Assembly (NCBI RefSeq): GCF_021730395.1
Contig: NC_069373.1
Location: 10,248,001-10,312,000 of the forward strand
Length of the DNA: 64,000 nt
Reading direction: 5' to 3'
DNA from: Mercenaria mercenaria
Taxonomy: Eukaryota; Mollusca; Bivalvia; Venerida; Veneridae
The translations under genes were made by a program, and so were the position numbers. Below are positions 1 to 12,748 of this stretch, piece after piece. The stretch's first letter is position 1; the number at the start of each line of letters is the position of its first letter. The notes below the pieces were generated by a model. That model saw only the letters and a list, made by a program, of their open reading frames with translations. It was not told where the DNA came from and ran no database searches.

Positions 1-178
1 TACTCCAGGTTTAATGCTATTATATAAAAAGAGTCAGTGTATGCAATAACAAGTTAACATATGATTGTCAAATCATTACAATATGTTTGCACTAATACGA
101 AATAAATTAATAAAGAAAGAAAACAAAAACAACAAAAATATAGATATAAACACTGTCCGAGCAGTCATGAAAGGAAAT

Positions 179-620
179 ATGGGACCCATAAGGGACCCTT
201 CTGTGAAACGTATTTTTGAGAACAAAGTACTGTATTAGCATTCGTATAAAACATGGAAAAACAATTGTTTATCCTAGGGATATCACTTATTGACTTAAAA
301 TCAATACGTTGATATATGACTTCACTGTGACATTGTATATGGGTGCCACATGGGTCCGATGTAGGCAAATATTTACAATATGGGACCCAAATGGGACCCT
401 TCTGGGAACATTTTTTTTGAGACCAAAGAAAATATACAAACTTTCGAAGAAAACATACAAAAACGAATTTCTATACTAGTGATACAATTTATAAACTCAA
501 AATGAATACTTTAGTATATCACATCGATGAGACATTGTATATGGGTCCCATATGGGTCCGATGTGGGTAAATACTTACAATATGGTATGGTACATTTGCC
601 CAGATATAGCCCATGTGGGC
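179..620. repeat. Tandem duplication, ~200 bp unit
   Basis: TGGGACCC recurs at about 180 and 381, each followed by a run ending in TTTTTTGAGA-like sequence. The block around TGTATATGGGTSCCA and GGGTCCGATGT recurs at about 335 and 537. This gives two diverged units of about 200 bp and a partial third. No coding function is seen; the short ORFs here are chance. Confidence 0.7.
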
Positions 621-1346
621 CCCATATAGGCTTGCGTGCTAGGTCACAGTTATTCTCTGCTGATAAGAGAAACGAAAGCATTGTCGTTTTTGTACAAAAG
701 ACTCGAGTATTGATTTAACTTTAGGAATAGCATTATAAACTATGGTTCTGACTAGACAACATATTATCAGTATTTAACCTTTTTTTAAAAAAAAAAAAGA
801 AACAGCAGAAATGGAGAATTATGATAAAAATCTTTTATATTCCGAAACCACCAATTGAGGAACAAATAGAGGGAATTTATTGGGAAAAAGTTGAATGTGC
901 ACTTGCTGAGTCTGTTTTGATTGGTGAGTTATGTAAACAAAACCCAAGAAATGGTCTGTTCCAATATTCAGTTTTTTTTTCCAAATAATCACAGTATTTT
1001 ATTATGCGTTTTGATGAAACATGCAATATTTGTTGTGCATTGAAAAAGGTTTTCTTCATTTAATATAACAATTTTCTCCCTACATGCTAACCATGTCAGT
1101 TACGTAAAAATACGTCAACACACATAACACTTTTGATATGTTCGATATTTTGATCGAACTAAGATATTATCAGCTATAAATATTACGATGGAGTATATAG
1201 GGAAACAATGTACCACCTTAAAAAGCAGATACTGTAAAGAGCGGAAAAGGTGCTAGTTTAATAAGAATTTAGCGCAACATAACACATACGATAGAAAAAG
1301 TGGAGATTTTACAGGTCGCTCAACACAAAAAAAATGAAAATATTGC
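621..1346. other. No recognisable feature
   Basis: AT-rich sequence. I see no exon with splice sites, RNA gene or repeat shared with the rest of the window. Confidence 0.5.
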
Positions 1347-1437
1347 AGGCTCGGTTTGACTGAGCCGGTTCATGGACGACAGTAGAAATGCATGCTACTT
1401 CCCACGCCCTCTAGCCCCGGCAGAACTCAACATTTGC
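1347..1437. repeat. Dispersed repeat, copy 1 (with 5,700-5,796)
   Basis: This block matches 5,700-5,796 in the same orientation. Shared landmarks are GGTTTGAYTGAG, GTTCATG, GCATG/GCAATG, CCTCTAGC and CAGAACTC. It is probably a fragment of an interspersed element whose ends I cannot define. Confidence 0.65.
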
Positions 1438-2850
1438 ACATGTTACAAGTACAAAAAACAATTAGAGACATCCACAAATGTGTTCACACGGTGGTGCACA
1501 TGGAACCTCCAATAACACACTAGTGAGCAATTCCATGAAAAGCGGCGTATGGCCCCCACTTTAAAAAAAAAGGCTTGTCCTAAACGAGAAAACAATGGAT
1601 AGAACTTAACAAACTGCAATCTAGAAAGGAGATCTGAGGTTACGGAGCCTGCATATCATAGAAGCTGCCAGGGTGATCATACGACACTTAAAGCTACGAA
1701 AGCGGGAATATTGGTACCACACAAGTCGGTACGTTCAAGTTGAAAAACTAACCGCTACCACTAACACAACATAATTAATGTCGTCCTAAATGATCTGAAA
1801 AGATCGAAATATTACAGCTCTGGGTGAATATACGGTGAGACTTTAAACAATTTTCAACAAAGAAGCGATATAAGCAAACTAAAGCAGACATATACATAAT
1901 AAAAGTAACGAAAATGCCGTGACATGTGTTAGTGGTTTACCTGGCTGATAGAAATTTTATTCACATAATGCAGTATATTTTTTAAAAGGTTTGGGGTCAA
2001 GAGTGATGTTTGGTTGCTTAAAGACCCAAGTGCTGTTTTTGTTACTCAGGAGCGGTGCACACTGCGTCGCTTTATTTGTTTAATTCATCTACATTGGCTA
2101 TATGATTACATTAATTGTCTATGTATTCTAGTGTAAACGTCAACCATAAAAACATCTTTAGGGTCACTACTGCATGGTTTCGTTTTCATTTAGGTTCCTT
2201 TCGTATGTTGGATATTTGTCTTTGTTTTGAAATTGAAAAAGAAATCTTAAGAAAAGGACCATTAAAAACTTGACATTTATTTACAAGCTTGGTAAGATTT
2301 CTGGTCATGGCAGTATTCCAGATGTATTTGGTAAACTTATATAAGGTTTCATTAACGAAACTATGATACACACATACACCATATTTGGTGTTCAGACACT
2401 TTACAGTTGGACTATACGCTTCCGTAAGAGACAGATGGAAGAGTCCATATTAGGCAGTTTCAATATTGTCTTCTATCCTGTTTCTTCGGGCCGTTAATAT
2501 TCCCCTTGTTGCACTGCCTTCTGCAAAAGCACTTAGTACACGGTCATAAGGTTGTTTTGTTTACATATTTTTACATTTTCAACATTGCATTTTAGTGATT
2601 TGTATAACTGCCTTTTGTTACGACTGAGTGCGTATGTTGGGTTTTTAACAACATAGACACGATTTATACCAAATGACGACTTTCCAGCTTTTGAGGGTGG
2701 AGGAAGACCTCATGCTCATTCGAGCATTATTTTAGGCGCAGATGGGTACCTGTTTTTGGAATGTGACTATTTGAAAAGGATCTGTGTCCATGTTTCCAGT
2801 CTTACTTGAGATAAGATAGTGAGCTGAAATATCACTATTTACAGTGCTCA
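1438..2850. other. No recognisable feature
   Basis: AT-rich, with no exon-like ORF flanked by splice sites and no repeat shared elsewhere in the window. Confidence 0.5.
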
Positions 2851-3009
2851 TGATACAGCGCCGTAGCCACACTGAGGCAAACCGAGGCAGTTGCCTCGGT
2901 TAAAATTTGAGAAGCCAAAAATAGTAAAATCTAGTCCTGTCAATCTGATGAAAATTCAATTATAAAAGCTCTTAAAAGTATATTAATATCATTAAAATAT
3001 ATCAGAACA

Positions 3010-4170
3010 TCATGACATCATTTAGACAATGTGAGGCAGAAATCCTAGCAGTCATATTGATAGCCTTGCCAGGCCCAGATCTAGGACCGTGGACCCACCC
3101 TCACCCCCGCAACAAGTTGGCTGAGAAGTCACCTATACTCACCAAATTATTTATTATTATTATCATCAAATTTAAACCCAAAAGCGCACCAGAGGCAACC
3201 GTTTCATACCTGTATTTCAAAATTGTCAAGGGGAAAAGCCCACAGACCACACTAAAATGAGGGAGAACCCCTTCAAATACCTAAAGAGTTAGACAAAAAA
3301 TGCACGAGAGACTACCATTTCATACCTGTAATTCAATTTTTTTCCAGGGTGAGAGCCCCCTGACCCCCAATCCCCATACAGTACCTCAAACTTCAGACAA
3401 ACAATGCACCATAGGCCACTATTTCGTATCTGTATTTCAAAATTCTCCAGAAAAGAGAGCCTCCCCCCACCCCCACCCTGGTCCCACTAAAATTAGGGGG
3501 AAACGCTTATCATGCCTTAAAATTACGACAAAATAATGGGCCAGAGCCACCACTTCATACCTGAATTTCAAATTTTTCTAGGGCAGAGCCCTCTGACTCC
3601 CTAAAACGAGGGGTTTTCCCCTATAGTACCTCAAAATATAGACCAAAAAAAAAATGCTACGTACGCCACCATTTCATACCTGTATGTCATTTTTTCCAGG
3701 GGAAGAGATCTCTGACCCCTAACATTAGAGGAACACCATACAGTACCTCAAAATTAAGACCAAACGGTGCACCTTAGACCACCAGTATGTTTTTAAAAAA
3801 ATCCAGGCAAGACAGCCCCCTGGCCCCACCAAAATGAGGGGGATGGGATCCAATACCTTAAAATTTCGAGCAAAAATTGCACCAGAGTCCACCATTTCAT
3901 ACCTGTTTTTCAAATTTTTCCTGGGGTAGAGCCCCTGACCCCCTAAAATGAGGGGCTTCCCCTAAAGTGCCTCAAAATTTAGGCCGGAAAATGCACCATA
4001 GGGCACCATTTCGTATCTGTATTTCAAAATTTTCCACAAAGAAAGCCGACTGACCCCTACTAAAATGAGGGAGGTTCCCTGTCATAATTTCAAATTTAGA
4101 CCAAACAAAAATGCGCCAGAGGCTATCATTTCAGTCCTGTATTTCAAAAATTTCTAGGAGGAGAACCACT
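3010..4170. repeat. Tandem array, ~9 units of ~115 bp
   Basis: The phrase CATTTCATACCTGTATTTC recurs at about 3,209, 3,319, 3,424, 3,552, 3,672, 3,785 (degenerate), 3,893, 4,007 and 4,127, a spacing of 105-128 bp. Each unit also holds a C-rich block (GAGCCCCCTGACCCCC-like) and AAAATGAGGGG. The array is the body of the hAT-like element. The short ORFs inside it are not genes. Confidence 0.85.
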
Positions 4171-4334
4171 GACAACCCCTCCATCACCCCCTGCCCCAAC
4201 ACGGACAGGTCTCCTGTACCTACCCCCTTACCAGTAAACTGCTGTAAAAAGCATGCTGTTGAATGTCTTTACTGATGGTTTTCTGATTTTATTGCCTTAC
4301 AATAACAAAAAAGATTATATCCGACCATATCAAA

Positions 4335-4663
4335 AAAATAGAGGTGTACCGGTCAGGAACCCAGGCAATTCTGTGCTATACACTGGGCACGTTAAAGAAC
4401 CAGGCTGTCTATTCGCAACGAGCTAGGCTAAGTTAGCCGGACAAGCCTGTATCTGATTTCTGATCTCTCTGTCGTGGGGGATTTGTCTCACTCTGTCCCT
4501 CTGGTCAGATCGCTCTGTGTCTGTACTAGTAGAGGATGAATTATGCGCCCTGTGTGGCTGCATTTGAGCTATGTAAAGCGCCTTTGAACGTGCAATTTAT
4601 CATGAAAAGGGCGCTATATAAATCTGGTCATGATAATAATAATAATAATAATAATAATAATTA
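4335..4663 (+). mobile_element. Retroposon 3' part with (AAT)n tail
   Basis: The block ends GGGCGCTATATAAATC followed by (AAT)n at about 4,634-4,662. A GCGCTATATAAA motif plus a short microsatellite tail is characteristic of many animal SINE/LINE 3' ends. It sits inside the hAT-like element and so inserted after it. No target-site duplication was resolved. Confidence 0.55.
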
Positions 4664-4886
4664 GACTAGGATAAATCCCAAATTATCCTTTGTTATCAAT
4701 ATATTTTTTCTCAAAGGTATGAAAGTCACTGTGATAAAAAGGGCTAAAAGGACGATTTTGACTGTAATATAACACAGTTTGAGTGTTCCAGAACACACCG
4801 GAGATGTTCCGGGGAAAACTTCCCGGAGGGCATCCCCGGACCCCCTATATTGCCTCGGTTGAAATTTGTCTCTGGCTACGGCACTG

Positions 4887-5325
4887 TGATAACGCAGACA
4901 TGATGGTTATTTGGTTGTAAATGATACTTTAAACCTTCTATATTCATTACGATAGACTGACTTCGTAATAAATCACAATAGTACAATGTATAGATATAAA
5001 GAAAGAGAATGAAAACGGGTTTAATAGATGCTCTTCATGTCCGATTTTGTCTCATGATATAGGAACGGCAATAACTTTCAACATGTTTTATTTCATTAAG
5101 CAAATGGAGAATAATACATCCAAACATGAATGCCTTTTGTCTTAACCATATACCACGTGATCAGTGAAAACAATAAGGACTTGATGTCTTCTTATTACTG
5201 GATTTAAATATACAAATGTAGAAAGACTCAATTAACGTTTTCATACAAACATGTGCAAATAAAAAAAAGGAAAAGAAAAATTCCTGGACCAAAGCCATGC
5301 ACGGAAACTATATAATAATCGGAGA
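4887..5325. other. No recognisable feature
   Basis: AT-rich unique-looking sequence. Confidence 0.5.
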
Positions 5326-5486
5326 GCTTTAAATACACATCAATAAGTTGAAGTATAAAAATGATTTTTTTTTTGTTTGGGATGGGGACGACGGCAGTAA
5401 AAGCTTTAATTACACATCAGTAAGTTGAAGTAAAAAAAAAGGATTTTTTTTTGTTTTCTTTGGGATGGGGACGACGGCAGTAAAAA
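5326..5486. repeat. Tandem duplication, ~80 bp unit x2
   Basis: Two adjacent copies run from AGCTTTAAATACACATCA to GGGATGGGGACGACGGCAGT. They differ mainly in the length of an A/T run. This looks like a recent local duplication. Confidence 0.9.
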
Positions 5487-5699
5487 CAAGGACCATACTA
5501 AACAATAGACATGTGTATAAACATAGTACCGGAACGTCAGTTACTATCTAAAGTTAAAATTAAAGCATATGCTTAGTCATTAAATGTATACTTAAGAGTC
5601 CATTTGAAGATTGGGCTCAGTTTTAAAGGTAACGATGGTGTAAGTTATAATAAGTTTTGTGAAAATATCCTTTTGAAGCACAGAACGCAACCAAGGAAA

Positions 5700-5796
5700 A
5701 TAATGACAGACTTGGTTTGATTGAGTCTGTTCATGAGAGGTAATGCAATGTGTAACACCTTCGTGTCCTCTAGCACTAAGACAGAACTCCACCATC
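5700..5796. repeat. Dispersed repeat, copy 2 (with 1,347-1,437)
   Basis: Same-orientation relative of 1,347-1,437. The minus-strand reading frame across it looks protein-like, but the same block occurs twice in non-genic DNA and there are no splice sites, so I treat it as repeat. Confidence 0.65.
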
Positions 5797-7429
5797 GTTT
5801 AATATAGTCAGTTTTTTTTATAATTTCTCCATGTACTTGGACTCAGTGTTGTTATATTTCCTGGTCGTTTGGTATCATGGAGTACATTCAATATCTGGAA
5901 AAGGTAATTTAAGCCGATGCTAGGAAGCGAGAGGAGAATGTCATTCACTGTTACCTTCAGTAAAGCCGATTTTTCTATAATTGTTCTTGTTTGTCTTCCA
6001 TGCTCCCAAAGAATCTCTAGTATTGTATTGCATCAAGGAATACCATTACATCGCGTAATGTTTTATTCTCGAAGGGTCAGTTATAAGATATGCACACTAA
6101 TGTATTATATTTAATAAACATTTCAAAACCGTTTTATCTTCATGAAAATACGAAGGTGCAAAACAAAATGTAAGATGAATTTCAGCATTATATTTTACCG
6201 GTATTCTTTATAGAGTTTTGGCGAAGATATCATGCGTCATTAAAAGCTTCAATGACATCAAATTGTATTTCAAAAGACAAACTGTATGCAATCAGTACAC
6301 ACGAATATATAGATATGCAATGAATGGCGAATACTTATCTCTCATTTGGATAACTTGTGTTACTGTTTTCTTGACCCTTGTCGAAAATACTCTGCTTTCA
6401 TTTTGTTTTCAATACCACGACGCGTCGTTCTTTTTACTAGGCACGGGAGAGGTGGGGACGGGGGAGGAAACAGGAGAGTCATCTTCATTTGTCTTTTGAC
6501 TTCCGAATTTAACATGTAAATATACGCTGATATACATTATTGTTTAAACTGAAATCTAAGAAGTGGCACTGTGAGCAAGGAACCGACCAGCCTACTCAGG
6601 CTCAGACCGGAGTTTTATACAAGTTGGGACATCGGTGTTTGTATACGTGCTAAACACACATATAAATATTAAAAAAAAATAGAAAAAAATTACCCCTTTA
6701 TATTCAGTTCTAAACACAAGTGCGTCAATGATGTATTTGCAAAATTTCTTTACTAGCATGCATACCATTTCATAGCATTATATAAACATTCTAAGTACAC
6801 ATTATGTTCGTGCATTTTGTATTCACTGGGTAATTGTTAAACTATTAAATGTTGTCAATTTTAAATAATTTCATTTTGTACTTAAAACAATTGCTTATTA
6901 GGCAATGACACATTTTAAACACAATATATAGCGTTTAACTGTTTGTCATATGTGTGAACATTTGCAAAAAGAAAAGCAATGATTCGTGCTTCAATCTTGT
7001 CCAGTTCTTCATCCAGCCTATGCTATATTCAAGGGAATACATACATGAATACATATGAATAAAAAGCCAATACATATCAGTATTCCATGTGTCCATTTCA
7101 ACAAATGCGTAGAAGGGACGTTGGTAACGAAAAATAAAATTACAGCACGGCGTAATGAAACTAGAAGCAAATACTGGTCACTGAATGACACCTTTTGTTT
7201 ATATCTGATATGTGGTTGAAAATGTGCAATCGAACTGTACATTTTCCGAAATGTCTTTCGTATTTGAATACGTGCATGCATACCATATATCTGATATAGA
7301 AAACCTACTATTCTTAGTGGTTTCCTGCAATATTCAAGAACCTAGGTGGTTTTGATGGCCAAAAATAAGAATCATGATGTTCTAATACTTTAATTGACAC
7401 GTGTAACGGTATATACGTATTGTATGCTT
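5797..7429. other. 3' flank of the rolling stone-like gene
   Basis: Lies downstream (minus-strand sense) of the stop codon at 7,430. Part is presumably 3' UTR, but I found no clear AATAAA on the minus strand to fix the end. The 87-codon minus ORF at 7,018-7,281 has no splice signals or recognisable domain. Confidence 0.45.
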
Positions 7430-9290
7430 TTAAGCCTGTTCCGAGTCTGGTTTAACCGTATTCGGAGCGGTGACTGCTGCTTTTGTTGATTTTGCGGTCT
7501 CATGTAGTTCTACATCTCGTGTTGTTACTCCTCTTTTCATATGTTCATTGTCTGATACCTTCGCTCCAGAACACTTCCATTTCCAGCTGATAAATAGTCT
7601 CAGTGTTTGAATGGAAAAACAGACTAAATGCAAAAGAGGTATTCCAACAAATATTAAAACACAAACGAGAAGGGACGTTTTTCCAGTATTGCTCCAGTCT
7701 ACGACTTCATAAATTGGAGCATATCCAAGGAGATGATAAATAATAGAAAACAATAAGTAAAGAAATCCAAATATCATTGGTTGATAAAAGTGTAGCATTT
7801 GCACGGGTTTTGCGCAGAAGACCAAATTGAACAAGGTGTAGATCGTATTCAACAAATGTTTGTTGATACTTCCGTGGTTGAATTCTGCAACAATAAAAAG
7901 CAATTGTAGATAATAAAAGTGGATGGAGTGCATGCGCATTAAAATCAAAACATCTGGTAAAACATCATGGCAAACAACAGAGTTGTAAATCTGTCTATAC
8001 TAAATGAAAAGAATGTAACATTTTCTGATACAATCATGTTTTAATATATGGCACAATTCGAAGATTAATTCTTGAGTTTTAATATCTTTCCTTTCATTTA
8101 AAGTAAAGTCAATCCACACTATACAGAATTAAGATGTAAAGCCTGACTTACCGGGCTCGAGTAGGGCATAGTATACGGTAGTGACTAGCAAAGATATAAC
8201 ATTGTTTACATTAAAGAAAACCCAAAGTACTTTGATATACCAGGGTGTTCCGGTTGCTAGACCTGTAAATAGATATTATTATATAGGACTCTATTTATCC
8301 TACACTAAACACCCAAAGAAGAATTTTCGTCGCACGATAAGCATAAATGTACGTACGCCTGCACTGTCGAAAAGTCGGAATTGTGAAATAATATTAATAA
8401 TCTGATAAAATTTTACCAATGCATAAACAATGTATTATTTTAAGCACTAGGTATTATGTATAACATATCAGTATACGATAGCAAGATTATATCAAAACCT
8501 AAGCGTTAAAATGCAAATGACTGCTATTCTAATTGTTTCTTTTTATATACTAATATTTGTGTTATAAATGATTGACGTTTAAAGTAATTCGAAATTCGGT
8601 CCATATCAAATGCCGATAATTAATATAACTATATAATCCTATTTAGTCGTGGGAATAGGAATAGTGATTTTCAAAATAATAACTTTATTGTATTAAATGA
8701 ATAACGTTCTCGAATGTACGGATTAATATTTAACAATAACACTAAGTATTTTTATGTAACTCACTGTCTCTGATATCTCTACGTTTATTGTGTGTAAAGA
8801 CAGTCACCCCGAAGTCAAGAAACACATGCGCAGCCTGCAGCAAGTATGACCAGTTAGTTAAATAGATGAAATATTCACTGCCCAATTCATAGTTGTAGTA
8901 AATGTCTAAACCTAGCATAGCAGCGTAGTATAGCATCCAAAACACTACCCAGAATATAAAGATTTTTGGTATAAACCACTGAAATAAAAAATAAAGAAAA
9001 TCATTAAATTAACGATGACAACAGAAAAATAATAAAAAACGAAATTATGCAAACCATGTTTGCGTTTTAATTGTCAGAGACATTTTGTTTTCTTTTTAAA
9101 ACATTAAAGTAACTAAAAGTTAGAAGTGTTGTTGTTTGAAATTTGCAAAGAATTGAGAATGGTTTTGAACATATAAACAATTTTAAATTACCTGCGATTT
9201 AACAAACAGTGACGGGTTTTCATGGTGTAGCCCAAGTTTTGCTTTCCCGAGTTCCTTCCGTAAATCCCTACACCCATCACAATCCTTCAT
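7430..9290 (-). CDS. rost: Rolling stone-like multipass membrane protein, 4 exons
   Basis: Exons in transcript order are 9,290-9,192, 8,978-8,765, 8,262-8,152 and 7,884-7,430, all with GT-AG introns (donors GTAATT, GTGAGT, GTAAGT). Phases 0, 1 and 1 agree, giving 292 aa. The ATG at 9,288-9,290 follows an in-frame TAG at 9,321-9,323. I recognise the Drosophila rolling stone (myoblast fusion) family from the N-terminal block NPSLFVKSQW, TNWSYLLQAAHVFLD in exon 2, GTPWYIKVLWVFFNV in exon 3, and PVQMLHFYQPMIFGFLYLL plus YEVVDWSNTGK in exon 4. About six hydrophobic segments lie near residues 37-60, 70-95, 113-138, 148-167, 172-194 and 210-240. The tail from about 241 is hydrophilic and probably cytosolic. 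The gene looks intact. Family membership is confident; a role in cell fusion is known only for the fly gene. Confidence 0.87.
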
Positions 9291-10464
9291 CTCAATTCTT
9301 ACGCAACGTGACAAGGAAAGCTAATTAAATTTGATCTTAAAGTTTCCATACAAATCATCCAGTCAAATATAAAATATATTTTCGTTGGGTACTTAAGCAC
9401 TGATCAGCGTATTTTAAGAAGATTTTGATAGCATGTATTTTAAGCAAACAGAAAACGATATCGGTTATTTCCGGATTTGACATGCATTTCACAAACAAAA
9501 GATAACAGAGATAGACAGCTCTCAGTGTTGACATTAAATATATCACCATCCGGTAGCAAATAGATCACGCCTTAGCGATACAACTTTTCGATGGAGAACA
9601 TCCTCATTTCTGCAAAGAAATATTCCAGATAACAGAAATCAAATTAATAACGCGAAGCTTTTCCTGTTATAACAACGAAAAGGCTCAATGTCAATTCCCA
9701 CCTCTTCCTCACCTAGTCTATGGGGGTGCCATAAACCAATTAAATACAAACGCTATATCGTAAACGAAAAAGGTCAGGAACTAAAGTCACCGCTGTATAA
9801 GCAATAAACCGCTATGTGATCTCTGCAAGTCATTTTATCATATTTAATAATTGTTCAAAATGGTTTATTGCTTTATAGCTTACAAGAGGGAGCGTAACAT
9901 ATAACCCGAGGATTTATATAATTCGGTTAACTTTAAACTTATTAATCTTATTTACGACAGTATTAGAGGCGCAATCTTCTGCTAGTACCGTGGGTGACAG
10001 TATAAAATATAAATGGTTATTTACATATTCGAATGTTCAAACTGCAGCTGGATATATTTTAATAAATAAGATCATTTGTCAAGATAAAACTTGTACTTTT
10101 TACAGGAGTAATAGAAATTTAACCCATTTTGTATATTTCTTTTACTATTTTTAATCTGAAATATGTGTTTCATTTCGTTTTAAATGGACATGTTATCTTC
10201 TAGGTACCCAGGTCTGCAAACAAATGATACGATTTTGTAAAAAGGTTCGGAAAATAGAGGTTTTATTGATTATATAACATTCATTCATGTGAAGATACAT
10301 TTCAAAATTACAACATAAGAAAAGCAAAGAAAAAACATGATACACTGTAACAAACTTGTACAAATACAGTCAGTTAATGTGCATACTAAGAGTAAAATTT
10401 AAGGAAGTTTTGTTGGAACAGAGAAATGTAATAAATTCTTATATGTAACAGAATAGATGACAAC
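9291..10464. other. Upstream region of the rolling stone-like gene
   Basis: Should contain the promoter and 5' UTR of the minus-strand gene, but no core promoter motif could be assigned. No other feature seen. Confidence 0.4.
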
Positions 10465-10806
10465 AACAAGAGCTGTCAGTGGACAGCGCTCTCGACTATT
10501 CTCACTGCTTGATAGTATAATATAAGCTATGTGCAAAACTTTAACATTACAATAAGCATATTCTAAGTCGAAAAGGGACCATAATTCAGTCAAAATGCTT
10601 GATAGAGTTGCCTCCTCCTTTTTACAGACTGGGGCCATGATGGTAAACAACTATGCAAAATATGAAAGCAATATCTCAATGGACTTTGAAAATATTTAGT
10701 GTGGTACGCAAACTTTAACATTGGTGTGACGCTCACGCTCACGTTAACGCCGACGCCGGGGCGAGTAGGATAACTCCCCTATTCTTCGAATAGTCGAGCT
10801 AAAAAT
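10465..10806 (+). mobile_element. HINE/pearl-like element, family A, compact complete copy
   Basis: Starts ACAAGAG, then a hairpin (GCTGTC/GACAGC), then CTCGACTATTC. It ends with a hairpin (CTATTC, TTC loop, GAATAG), then GAATAGTCGAG and AAAAA. The 5' block CTCGACTATTC is the exact complement of the 3' GAATAGTCGAG. The body holds about one monomer and a CGACGCCGACGCCGG stretch near the end. At ~340 bp it is the clearest complete member of family A here. The layout is like helentron-associated elements and bivalve pearl elements; no protein is encoded. Confidence 0.8.
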
Positions 10807-11699
10807 TAGACCCGACAGTATTAATAGATGTCAGAACATTAAGAAAATATTTGATTTACATGTTGATAAATACCATGTTATTCAACTCCAGATGAATTGC
10901 ATTAAAAGTGATTACTAATTCAACATTTGTTTCTGTACTAGTTGAACTTTCCTGACCACCACCGTCCACAGTTTCACTGCATTAGTATTGACTGTTTTTT
11001 CTCCCCACTCATGAGTTCTCACAAAAAATGTTCAACTCCATATAAAATGTAATTATTATTATCTTGACATTTCCGTTTGTTTGTCACTATGCCACTAAGT
11101 ATAATTTTATCAAGAATAAAATTATACTTAGTGGCATTGTTTTTGCAATTTAATTCGTATTTCCGTTCAGTCACAGTCTCGTTTCAGCATATTTTAATAC
11201 TAACCTAAAAGTACTTAAAACTTGGACTTACGCAGCGTGAATACTATGCAGATGTAGTTTGTAAAATTCGGAAAATTAAACATAGTTCTTATTTTAATCA
11301 AATATTTGTAAAATGTGTTAAAAAGTTTATCAAAAGAGGATACGATGCGAAAATCGTGAAGCACAGTGCATGTTTAGTGATCGACCCCTCTACAATTAAT
11401 CGCTACGTTTTCCTGTTTGATGGTGCGGTGACTAATAAAGTGCAAGAGTCCATGATGCATTTTTCTTAACTCCTACAAAAAAAAAAAAAAAAAAAAAAAA
11501 AAAATCGGACTGAGGGAGTGGAAATGTGTCGTGCAGCTTTCATGATCGTGCCCTTAAAAGTTAGGCTCTTGGTGCTCTGACTTCTGACAAGTTGTTGAGT
11601 ACATTGGTGTAATTATACTTCAGATTTACCTTAATTTTATGTTTTACCTAAAATGGTATTTTATTGCTAATGTTAGAGCCTTTCTCAGCAGGGATTTTA
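10807..11699. other. No gene; A28 run inside
   Basis: No exon seen. Contains an uninterrupted run of 28 A at 11,477-11,504. The A run could be a retroposon tail, but I could not match the sequence before it to a known element. Confidence 0.5.
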
Positions 11700-12585
11700 T
11701 TTACATTGTGTTGTCTAACTTGTTGAAAATAGGGTAAGTGCGAGGTTGGCATGTCCTAAACGCGTTTAAACCGCAAGTTTCCTTTATATAGGTTACTGAC
11801 CGTTCCAAGGCGGTGGCCCTATTTTCAACTGGTTTTTTGTTTGGTGTCTTGTATCTAGTGTTGCGTATGTTGTCTTGTTTGTTGATGGCGTTTTTCCTCC
11901 TTCTCCTCACTCCCCCTATCGCGCCCATCCCTTCCCCTTGCACTTGCGCTTCCTTGTTTTGGCATCCCCTCCCCATTTACTATGAATTAGTTTATTTTGG
12001 CTGCCGGAATCCTAAGGCGGTACACTATTTTTTTTCCTACTTATATGTGTGCGTGTGTGTGCTTGTGTGTCTAAAGCGGTGCCCTACAGTGTTGTTGTAT
12101 CTTACTTGTCTGTTTATCTATGTTAGTTAGTTTTAACAATGCTATTTGCAAGAATAACGTTGACTTGCAGGCTCAAGTCTTGCAGTTCTAGTACTGGTTT
12201 GTTCAAGGAAGCGGACTCGAGAGTGGTTCCATTAAGCATGAAGCTTTCATAACAATCGAGCTAAAACAAGCATAAACTAAGTCTTGCAGTTGTACTAACT
12301 TATTTGTTTTGCAACCACTGAAACTTAACCAAAATCTTTACTTACTTACAAGCATTTACATGTTTTTCTGCACTTTATAAAAATTTATGAAAGTATTTGT
12401 GCGTCTTACACACTTCTCTTACCACGGCGTGTGTTAGCGATTCACATGGTGGGAAATCTTGTGAATATGGAACATGGTAGGGGTTAATAGAACGACTGTA
12501 TCATATGTTTACATTGTTTCTTTATCCCCATATTGTACTTTGAATACTTGGGTGAATAAAAGTAATGTTGTTGTTGTTGTTAATA
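11700..12585 (+). mobile_element. Probable non-LTR retroposon 3' end with (GTT)n tail
   Basis: The block ends GGGTGAATAAAAGTAATG followed by (TTG)n at about 12,567-12,581, a typical short-microsatellite tail of a LINE or SINE. Upstream is non-coding, pyrimidine-rich sequence resembling a LINE 3' UTR, with no reverse transcriptase. A second repeat (12,160-12,295) lies within it. The long open frame at 11,813-12,130 reads as low-complexity and is not supported as a gene. Confidence 0.45.
12160..12295 (+). repeat. Dispersed SINE-like repeat, copy 1
   Basis: Matches 26,690-26,790 over GGAAGCG-ACT, AGTG, TAAGC and the tail AAGCTTTC-ACAATCGAGCTA. The 26.6 kb copy has a tRNA-like B box upstream, so the family is probably a tRNA-derived SINE. 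Confidence 0.5.
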
Positions 12586-12748
12586 GTGAGGTTAGACATG
12601 CATCATATCCGGTTTATATATTTCTAGTCCTTTGAAAGCATGGAGTCCATTCAGTGTTCTTTTATAACAGAAAACAAGAGTAAGAAACTAACAAGAAAAA
12701 CCACAATCAAAGAATGCATTTACCAATATAGGACTCCGCTTGGAAATA

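Larger units (their letters stand above)
2856..4886. mobile_element. Non-autonomous hAT-like DNA transposon
   Basis: The left end CAGCGCCGTAGCCA and the inverted right end CAGTGCCGTAGCCA are terminal inverted repeats. A second inverted pair lies just inside (GTTGCCTCGGTTAAAATTTG against TTGCCTCGGTTGAAATTTG). The 5-bp direct repeat TGATA flanks it (2,851-2,855 and 4,887-4,891). CAG-starting TIRs of this kind are typical of hAT elements, and a 5-bp TSD would fit the hAT5 group. No transposase is present; the inside is a tandem array plus a retroposon tail. Confidence 0.75.

Noticed and set aside
7018-7281. 87-codon ORF on the minus strand as a gene
   Set aside because: It lies in the 3' flank of the rolling stone-like gene, has no splice signals or recognisable domain, and its start context is weak.
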